From Polyodon spathula (Eukaryota; Chordata; Actinopteri; Acipenseriformes; Polyodontidae), in contig NC_054540.1 in NCBI RefSeq assembly GCF_017654505.1, forward strand, positions 37,505,554 through 37,569,553: a stretch of 64,000 nucleotides of DNA. The letters run 5' to 3'. Positions 50,280 to 60,536 of the stretch are shown here, piece by piece. How positions within the stretch are numbered: position 1 is the stretch's first letter; every line of letters starts with the position of its first letter. The translations under genes and the position numbers were made by a program. Under the pieces are notes generated by a model. The model had not been told where the DNA came from. It made no database searches and was given only the letters and a program-made list of their open reading frames with translations.

Positions 50280-53200
50280 TCTTTTTTCTTATGTTATAGT
50301 TTTACTAAATCCGATTGAGAGTTGGGTTTTACAAATTGACGGCCGTTATGGCCAAACCAGAGGGAGGGAGGGGTTCAATTTTGAAAATTTAACAAGGCAC
50401 GGCATTAAAATTGTTGTTGATGCTACAGTACTGGTGCAAAAATGTGTTGTTGAACTCGGAAAAGTAGTTGGGTGTGGAAACATTAAGTCGGCTTCAAGGA
50501 TGAATAAAGCTGTAGTGGTTTTCCTCAGTAATGAGGAATTAGTTCAAAAGTTAGTGCAGCAGGGATTAGTAATTAGTGGAGTGTTATTTTCTGTTTTGCT
50601 TTTTGCGATCCCTGCTAAAGAAGTTACTTTTTCCAATGTTCCCCCATATTTAAAAAATGATCTGATATTAAAAGAACTAAGCCGGCACGGACAGATAATG
50701 TCAGATATGTCCATGGTTTCTTTGGGCTGTAAAGAATCTGAATTAAAACATGTTGTTTCATTCAGGAGACAGGTACTTCTAAATAATAGTAACAATGAAC
50801 TAAATGTAGCTTTCAGGCTTCGTGTTGATGGCGCTGATTATGTAATCTTTGCCTCAGCAGAATTTTTAAATGTTTCACTCGTGGGCGTGAGGGGCTCGCT
50901 GCAAACAACTGTGAAAACAATGAGGACCACGACAATGAAAGGGGAGAAACTGGTGAACAGACTGAGAGTAGGGAGGTGCCTGCGAGTAAGGCAACCGACG
51001 CTGCAGCTCAGAATACTGCAATTGTGCCTGGTTTGGGAGAGACTGGGGGATCCGTATTTGCAGCTGCAGAGTGTCGCTGAAAAAGAAAGGGAGCCGACAG
51101 TTCAAAGAGTTCAAGAAACTGATAATGTTGTGGAAGAATTGGGGTGTCTTAATGAGGCTGTTGATGATTCGAATGTTTCCAAAACACGTACCAGAACGGT
51201 TAAAAATACAGATACTGAGAAAATAGAAAGAAATCTGAAAAGGGATAATAACAGTGCAGAGATATGATCAGAGGAAGAAGTGGAGGAGAGTGGGTAGGTT
51301 ATTAATGCACATATTGATTTTAAAATGCCTGGGAAAAAGAGGAAAATAAAAACTAAGGAGATTAATTCAGCGAAACACAGTGTGTGCTCGGAAACTATAG
51401 TCTCTCATTGTGATGACTCTGGGAATAGTTTATCTGTGAAGAGAGACGCGGCCTCTGTTGGTGTTAGCAGTGCTGCCAATCTCTCAGCGACTCAGAGTGC
51501 ATTGGAAGTGGAAGACAGCAGAGACGCTGATAATGATGTGAGTGAGAGCGATACTGACTCCTCAGTAACTTGTGAAGTGTCCGCTAGTCAGTCCGCGAGA
51601 GGCGGGTACAGTAATGAAAGTATTCGTAATTTTCTGGAGCTAATTAAAAGTAAAAGAAATGTTGGTGTAGTTGATCACTTTCCTGACATGAAATGATTTG
51701 TAAGTTCTGCGCAGCAATTGATGCGCAACACGTCAGTTATAGGAATTGAGAAAAAAGAACGAGACCGATTGCAGAATTTAATGAGCAAAGTGTGTGGTTC
51801 TTTTAAATCTAGTAAAAATGTTTAGATGTGCACAAGTTTCTCTTTTTCTGTCTATTGGTTTGTTGTGTTTATTTTCTCTTTTACTCCTATTATGCAGACT
51901 TTTAATTTGGTGTACTTTAAACATTAATATAGGGAGAGATGTAGGAAAGAGAACAGAAGTTTTTGAATATTTAATGCAGAAGAAAATTAAAAGTTTCCAT
52001 GCTTCAAGAAACACATACAGATGAAAACAATAAGACAGACTGGTTTAAACAATGGGAGGGGGAAGTTATACTGAGCCATGGCACTAATTTCAGTGCAGGA
52101 GTCGCGATTTTATTTTCTAAGGATTTTAAACCGGACTCTTTCATTGTGAGTGAAGAGGTTCAAGGGCGGCTATTAAAAGTCCAGGTCAGTATTTGTAGTA
52201 AGACTCTTGTCTTTCTAAATGTTTATGCTCCAAATGATGGGAGAAAGAGAGAGTGTTATTCTTCCAAACTCTGAATAAAGTACTGGCACAGTGTCAGCCC
52301 GAGGATGTGGTTTTATTGGGTGGGGATTTTAATTGTACAGTAGATAACAAGGTTGATAGGAATGGCTCTGAACCCCATCCAAGGTCAATCAGTGAGCTGG
52401 TCTCTGTCTTAAGAGACCATGATCTAGAGGATGTGTGGAGATTGATGAAACCTGATGCTCGCCAATATACTTGGGTGAAAGGGAGTGCTGGACATAGTTC
52501 ACTAGGTTTTATGTTTTTAAGCATCATTTAAATGTATTTACTACCTGTGATATATAGCCTACTGGTTTCTCTGACCACAGCTTGGTTAATTTGAACATGC
52601 TTATCCCTTCTGCATGTGTGTACACTTCATATTAGCATTTAAACACAAAGCTTTTAAATGATACTCATTTTATTAAATGTTTTTTTTTTATGGGAACGAT
52701 GGAGAAGGCAACAATGCAATGTTTCATCTTTAAGGCTATGGTGGGATGTCTCTAAGGTTCAGATTAAACTACTTTGCCAACAGTATACTAAAAATATTAC
52801 TAAGAGTATTAGTTTAGCAATGAGAGAGCTGGAGGAGGACATCAATGAACTCCATAGAGCTGATCTGATCTGCTGGATACACGAGTACAAGGAGCATTAG
52901 TGCGCGCCAGGTTCCTTAATTTGTCTCAAATGGATGCTCCCTCCCGATACTTCTTTGCTTTGTAAAAGAAAACTGCTCAGAGTAAACTTATTTATTGTTT
53001 ACGGATGGATCAAGGACAACTACTGAGTGAACCTGAGGTCATCCAGGAGTACAGTATGGGTTTTTACTCTGACTTGTTCACGGCAGAGGCTGGGGACAAG
53101 TCTGGTAAAACTCAGCAGTTCCTAGAAGGTCTGGTCCAAGTTCCTGAAGAAGAGAAGGACCAGTTGGAGAGAGAGTTAACTTTCCAGGAGTTCTCTGATG

Positions 53201-55666
53201 CTCTTATGGGATTGAACAATGGTAAAGCACCAGGGATTGATGCTATACCGGTGGAATTCTATAAGACTTTCTGGTCTGCAGTCGGAAAAGACTTGTTTGA
53301 AGTGGTACTTGAGAGTATTGCAGAAGAGGAACTGCCTTTGAGCTGTCGACGTGCAGAAATGACTTTGCTACCAAAGCAAGGAGACTTATGTAATATAAAG
53401 AACTGGTGTCCAATAAGTCTCCTTTGTACAGATTACAAAATTTTATCAAAAACTTTGGCGAATAGATTGGTCAAAGTGATGAATTGTGTGGTGCATTTCG
53501 ATCAAATGTACTGTGTCCCCGGCAGATCAATATTTTATAATATTTTTCTGTTTTGTGATCTAATAGCAGCCTCCAAGCTCTTGGGTTTTAAAGCTGGTCT
53601 AATTTCTTTAGATCAGGAGAAAGCCTTTGATCATGTAGATCATAAATATGTATTTAATGTAGTTAAGGCTTTTAGTTTTGGGCCCACTTTTTTGGGCAAA
53701 ATTCAGTTACTCTACAGTAATGTTTTTAGTACACTTAAAATTAGTGGTGTGCTTAGCTCTCCTATTCAGGTGCAGAGGGGAATTCACCATGGTTGTTCCA
53801 TGTCTGGGATGCTATATTCACTCTCAATTGAACCATTACTCCACAAATTAAGGCTTTTGTTATCTGGCTTGTCCATTCCAAATGTACCAATGGAGCCTAT
53901 AAAAGTGGTGGCCCATGCTGATGATGTTTGGTAAAAAAAGATGTACAAACATTAAATGATTGCTTGACATTGTTTGGAGAAGTGTCCTCTGCAAAGACAA
54001 ACTGGTCAAAAAGCAGTGCATTTTTATTAGGTGATTGGGAAGATTGGGAAAGTCAAGCAGTTTCTAGATACCTGAGAGTATTCTTGGGAGGGGAAGCGGT
54101 GGCTAAAGAGAACTGGGATGGGGTGTTAGATAAGGTCAAAAGTAGATTGCAGAGCTGGAGATGGCTCCTCACTAAACTATCCAATAGAGGTAGAGTTTTA
54201 GTGATTAACAACCTAGTAACCTCCATGTTATTGCACAGAGTAAGATGTGTAGACCCCCCAGTGTTGTTATTAAAAGAGATTCACAGAGTGATAGTAGATT
54301 TTTTCTGGGATGGATTGCACTGGATAAAGCAGAGTGTGCTGTTTTTGCCTGTTGAAGAGGGAGGGCAGGGCTTGGTTGATGTTGTGAGAAGGCTGGCCAT
54401 TTAGACTGCTTTCTCTACAGAGGTTGCTGTATGCTCCTGAATCTCTCCCCTGGAGAGCGCTGGCTTTTTTTTTCTCTAACAGGTGGGGAAGTTGGGTTTA
54501 GACAGACAGGTGTTTTTATTGAATACTGCACCGTTGGACTTGTCTGTTTTACCTGATTTTTATAGCGAGCTGCTGAATGACTGGATGCTATTTAGAGTAA
54601 AACGAGATTTTAGGTGTGTGGGGTTGTATTGGCTCTTAGAAGAGCCATTGGTATATAATCTATAATATATAATATTTGAAATGCCCAATTTTAGAGTCAA
54701 ATAGTTTTAAGTGTTTATTAGCTACTAAAGGATTGATAAAAATTGTGCAGCAAGTGGATCTTAAAAAGCGAGCTTGGAAAAGCCCTGCGGTTAGCATCTG
54801 AGCTGGGAATGAGATTTGTTAGGATGAGAAAGGGTTTTTTAATACAGCTGTGGGCAGCCTTGTCTACTGAGGGCATAAAGGCTGTGAGTCAATTTTTCAA
54901 AGGGGACAGTTCTCAGAGTTTAGAGCCAGAGGTTTTTAAGCTTCAGGTTAGACCTGCTATCGATCAGGATGCTGACTCCCAGGGACACCTTTTACAGTTT
55001 GGAGCATTCTACAGCCTGCAATTTAGAGCAATAGAAAAGAAAGCATTGTACAGGCTGTGTGCTAAGATTAGGAACTTTAAACTGTTGAAAGATGTCCCAG
55101 ATATGCACTGGAGGGAGAGATTGGGTGTTGAAGGTTCTGTTAAACCTGCCTGGAATAACCTGTATAATCCACCAATCCAGAAAAGAGCAGGTGATCTCCA
55201 GTGGAGAGTTCTGCACACCATTGTTGCTGTGAACTCGTTTCTCAGTATTATCCAGTCAGAGGCAGATGATAAGTGTGTTTTTTGTCAGCAGAGAGAAACT
55301 GTATTTCATAGTTTTTTGTTCTGTCCAAGGCAATTGTTAATTGTCAATTGTTTAGGAATTAATTTCTCCCATGTTGTTTTCATATATGGGGTTAATTTTT
55401 CTAAGGGGAATAAGTCTATAGTTAAATTGGCTAACTTTCTTATTGGTCAAGCTAAATTAGCCATTTTAAAAAGCAGAAAAAACAAACTGACCAATGTACT
55501 GACTGCTGATGTAATATCTGTGTTTAAAGTGTTGGTGGCTTGCAGAGTGCGAATTGATTTTCTGTATTATAAATTAGTAACAGTCTGGGCTGTTGGTGAA
55601 GTGGTGTGTGTAGTGGAAGAAAGAAGTTTAATTATGAAGGTGTGAGTTTTTAATAATAATATAATA

Positions 55667-55717
<51 letters not shown>

Positions 55718-55848
55718 TAAAAAATAAATAAAAATATAACAGTCAATGTATAAGTGTTTGTGCAAATATGTTCAATATTGTATTGTTATTGAATTGTTCG
55801 TTTTAATGTATAATTATTTATGATAATACAGATTTTTTTTAAATAAAA

Positions 55849-55885
<37 letters not shown>

Positions 55886-58800
55886 CGACTTGTTTTGCCT
55901 GGCGGAGTGAGTGCGGTGTGGAGTGGTGGTGTGTGCGTGAGCGCTGCTGGCAGGCTTGTCGGTCTTTTCCTCTTTTTTTTTTTTCTTTCTTTTGAAAAGT
56001 TAACCCGCCGACACGGAGTTAAAGTTTCCGCCGAGGGGTTTATCCCTTTGGAGGAATGTGTGCTCGCTACTGGGGAGGTAGTCGGTTGTGAAAACGTAAA
56101 ATCGGCTTCTCGCATGAGCGGCTCGATTGTGGTTTTTTTAGGTACAGTGGAGCTAGTGTCTATGGTTGTAGAAAAGGGGATTGTTGTTAATAATACTTTT
56201 CTTCCAGTAATTCCTTTAGCTGTCCCAGCTAGGAGAATCACCCTTTCTAATGTTCCCCTGTTCCTGAAAAATGAAGTGATAGAGAGGGAGCTGGCTAGAT
56301 ATGGGCAGCTCATGTCCGGGCTGAAGAGAATCCCTTTAGGCTGCAAGTCACCACATTTCAAACATGTTATGTCGTTCAGAAGGCAGTTGTTTATGATTCT
56401 TAAAAACATCGATGAAGCTCTTAACATCACGCTTAAGTTTAAGGTGGATGGCAGTGATTATGTTATTTATGCAACCTCTGACTCGATGGAGTGTTTCAGA
56501 TGTGGGACTGAAGGACACCTGGTGAAAAACTGTCCCGAGAAAGAGAATGGGGAGCGGGATAGGAGTAAGGGAGACGAGACTGCTGATAAGCAGAAAGCAG
56601 GACCGGCCGGTGCTGGGCTCGATGGCGGATCAGTACCTGCGGGCAGCACGGAGGGAGAGCAGGCTAGTGACGGGGTGGCAGCTGAGCCCCAGGAGGCAGG
56701 CAGTGATGCTGTAGTGGGGGCGGAAAGCCAAACCAAAGCACAAGATAACGCAAAAGAAAGTGAGAGCATAGAAAGTCACGGAATGGAGGGAGAGGGTGAG
56801 CAAATGGACACAGAGACGGTTGCTAGTGTGTGGGGTGATGTTCAAATACAGGTAGAAGGGGTAAAGTTCACAGAGGATAGTGAGGCTTTTAGACTGCCGG
56901 GGAAAAAAAGGGTGAGCAAAATGGAGGACAGTGCTGTCACAAAAAAACGCAGCATTTCGTCTGATGGCAGTAGTGTTGGTATGGAGCCTGGGAGCGCTGC
57001 AGAGCCGAGCAGCGCGCAGGCTGTCAGCACAGTGACAGACAATCCCGCTGGAGACAGTGAGGATGAAGGCAGTCTCACTGACTCCTCGCAAGCATCGCAA
57101 TCGCTGGGCGCGTATAAACCCCGGGGAGGGTACAGTGTGCAAAGCATCAAAGATTTCCTGGAGCAGACGAAAGGGTGAAGGGGAATTGATGTTGAGGATT
57201 TTTTTCCCGATATTGATTTGTTTCTGAGCTCAGTACGAGGTTTAAAGCAAATCGTGTCTGCTCAGGAAACGTTTAAACGTAATGTTTATGCACCTACAGA
57301 TGGTATGGAGAGAGTAAGCTTCCTCCAGAGGCTTGAATGTATGTTGGTTGAATGTAAAACTGATGAGGGGTTAGTTTTAGGTGGGGATTTTAATTGCACA
57401 GCTGATAGTAGATTAGACCGGAATCACATTGAGCCACATCCCCAGTCTGCCAGGGAACTGGTTAGGATTGAAAACTATATGGAACTAGTTGATGTGTGGA
57501 GAAACATTAATGCAAAGGATAGGCAATACACATGGGTCAAAACACATGGCACTGATGTTTCTATGGCTAGATTGGACCGGTTTTACACTGTTAAACATAA
57601 TTTAAACATTTTTAAATCTTGTTTTATCAGCTCCACAAGCCTGTCAGATCACAATTTAGTTTCTGTAAGTGTGTTGCTCCCCTCTCTGAGAATACAAAGT
57701 GCATACTGGCATTTTAATACTGCTTTGATTAATGATGAGCATTTTAGGAAAGTTTTTAATTTTTTTGGGAAGAGATGGAGATGTAAAAAAAGAGACTTCT
57801 CCTCGTTGCGGCAATGGTGGGATGTAGGGAAGGTGCAGACTCGATCTTTTTGTCAGCAGTATACTAGAAACGTCACAAAGAGCTTAAATAAAACCATGAG
57901 AGAGCTGGAGGAGGACATCCTACAGCTCCAGAGAGCTCTGGAGTCCAGCCCAAATGAAAGGCTGATTGAGGGCCTGAAATGTAAAAAAAGGGGGTTGGCG
58001 GATCTGCTGGACGTAAAGGTGCAGGGGGCTCTGGTGAGATCGCGGTTCCAGAGCTTAGTGGAGATGGATGCACCCACTCACTATTTCTTTGGGCTGGAGA
58101 AGAAGAGCGCACAGAGCAAAGTGATTCATTGCCTGAGGACAGCGGCTGGGCAGGAGCTCAGGGAGCACGCAGAGATCCGGAAGCTGGCTGTGGGTTTTTA
58201 TAAGGACCTGTATATAGCAGAGGCGGTGGAGGAAACTGGGGAATCACAGCGTTTGTTGCAGGACCTCCCTCAGCTGTCTGAGGAGGAAGCCAAGGGGCTG
58301 GAAAGTCCTCTGACACTCTCTGAACTCTCTGATGCCCTGCAGGGGCTGAACAATGGAAAGACACCTGGACTTGATGGCCTCCCAGTGGAGTTTTATAAAA
58401 AGTTCTGGTCTCTGCTGCAGAAGAGCGGTCATCACTCTCCTCCCTAAAAAGGGAGATTTGTGTAGTATTAAAAACTGGAGACCTGTGTCGTTGCTCTGTG
58501 CCGATTATAAAATCCTTTCTAGAGCCCTCGCAAACCGCCTCAGGACTGTGATAGGGTGAGTGGTGCAAGGAGACCAAACATACTGCGTTCCAGACAGATC
58601 CATTTTCGATAATATCTTTCTAATTCGAGATATACTGGCAGCCTCCAAGCTTTTTGGTTTCAATGCAGGTGTAGTGTCGTTGGATCAGGAAAAGGCTTTT
58701 GACCGGGTAGATCACCTCTATCTGTGGAGGGTACTAAAAGCTTTTGGGTTTGGGACCGGTTTCTTAGAGAAGGTTCAGCTGCTCTATGGTGACGTTTCCG

Positions 58801-60487
58801 GTCTATTGAAAATCAATGGTGGCTTAAGCGTCCCTTTCCCTGTTCAGAGAGGTATTAGACAGGGGTGTTCCATGTCTGGTATGCTCTATGCTTTAGCAAT
58901 AGAGCCTCTTATAAATGAGCTGAGGAGGGTATTGACTGGACTGTCCATTCCTCAGTGTCCCGGTAAACCAGTGAAGGTAACAGCTTATGCAGATGACATT
59001 GCTGTATTTGTTAACAACCAAACTGATGTTGACAGTGTAGGCACCTGTCAAAGACTGTTTGAGAAGCTGTCATCTGCTAAAGTAAACTGGGATAAGAGTA
59101 GTGCAGTGCTTCTGGGTGACTGGAGGGGTTGTCGTCCTCCAATTTTACCTGCTGGTTTGCAGTGGAGCAGGGGCAGGCTCCTTTATCTGGGTGTCCATCT
59201 CGGGGATGACAGCACAGTGCAGAGGAATTGGGAGGGGATGGTGGAGAAGGTGAAAGGCAGGTTACAGCGGTGGAAATGGCTGCTTCCCCAGATCTCCTAT
59301 AGAGGTAGGGTACTCATTATTAATAACTTGGTGGCATCTAGCTTGTGGCACAGGTTCATCTGCTTGGAGCCCCCACAGTCATTAGTAAAACAGGTTCAGG
59401 CTGTGATGCTGGAGTTTACATACAGCCCGGGCGTGACTCCTCAGTGGTTAGCGTCGGCTCTGGGGATGCGGTCTGTCCGCACTGCTGAGCGTTTCCTCAC
59501 CCAGGTGCGTGCTGCTCTCCCCGGTGAGGGGCTGGAGCTCTTGAGACAGCTGTTCAGGGATCAGAGAGTTCCGCACACTGATTCCCCCTTTCCATCACTG
59601 TTAGTGTCCCCAGCGATCGGTCAGGCTTCTGATGAGCAGGGTTTACTGACTGTAGAGGGTCTGAGAGATCTCCCTCTGTGCACAGTAGAGGGGAAACAGC
59701 TGTATAGGGTGTATGTAAAGGGTCGATACCAGCAACAGCTCAGGGCACTACCAGACACACACTGGAGAGAGAGGCTGGGGGTGGCGGAACAGATAGTGCC
59801 AGCTTGGAGAACCCTGTATAAGCCACCACTGCCAAAAAGATCGGGGGATCTGCAGTGGAGGATCTTACACACCATCATTGCCGTTTACTCCTTTGTGAGC
59901 ATCATAAACCCCGAGGTGAACGATTCCTGTCCATTTTGCTCACAGAGGGAGACTGTTTGTTTGTTTATCATTGTTTTGTGTTCTGCACCAGATTAAAACC
60001 TTTGTTTGCTGCTCTGAAGGAATTGCTTGCTGGATTGGGTTTTGTGTTCTCTGAGGTGGTTTTTATTTTTGGTTTTACATATTGTAAAAAGAGAAAGTAC
60101 TCAATCCAGCTGGTGAATTTTATTATTGGACAGGCCAAATTAGCAATTTTAAAGAGCAGGAAAAACAAAATGAATGACGTTTTAAATACTGATCCTTTTG
60201 TTATTTTTAGAATGCTTGTATTAACACGGGTTAGATTGGATTTTAATTTCTATAAAGCAATGCATAACATAGCAATGTTTGAGGAAGTCTGGTGTGTAGA
60301 CAGTGTGTTGTGTGCTGTTAACGATGGTGATCTGGAGGAGTATCTGTGATGTGAATTTTTATGTGTCCACAGTATTTTATGTATTGTTTTGTTCACCTTG
60401 GGTGGATCTGAATTGATTTCATAATATCTGTTTTTATAAATATTGATTGTGTGTATTCTATTTAATTGTTAAAGTTTTTTCAAAAAG

Positions 60488-60536
<49 letters not shown>

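Larger units (their letters stand above)
50103..55849 (+). mobile_element. Tx1-clade LINE 1, inserted in (ATCT)n
   Basis: An element of about 5.75 kb runs from CTGTTGGAGCTG, directly after an ATCT tract, to TTTAAATAAAAT, directly before another ATCT tract, with no poly(A) tail. It carries an ORF1 and an ORF2 (endonuclease, RT, C-terminal region) that match the second element in order. The proteins resemble those of the Tx1 branch of L1-type LINEs. Both ORFs are broken. A long (AT)n tract at about 50187-50274 has expanded in the 5' region. Confidence 0.88.
55886..60488 (+). mobile_element. Tx1-clade LINE 2, inserted in (ATCT)n
   Basis: Runs from CGACTTGTTTTGCC, directly after ATCT units, to TTTTCAAAAAGT, directly before ATCT units, again without poly(A). 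It is in the same orientation as the first element and related to it throughout, though clearly diverged at DNA level. ORF1 is open. ORF2 lacks the first part of the endonuclease through a deletion of about 480 bases relative to the first element, and has frameshifts. Confidence 0.9.

Noticed and set aside
55854..55884. A target-site duplication made of ATCT units as evidence of ordinary LINE insertion
   Set aside because: In a microsatellite any duplication is invisible, so I used the consistent register and absence of poly(A) rather than a duplication as evidence.
56467..57150. Minus-strand frames of 100-170 codons opposite the Tx1-like ORF1
   Set aside because: These are mirror frames of the GC-rich, acidic half of ORF1 and have no motif of their own.
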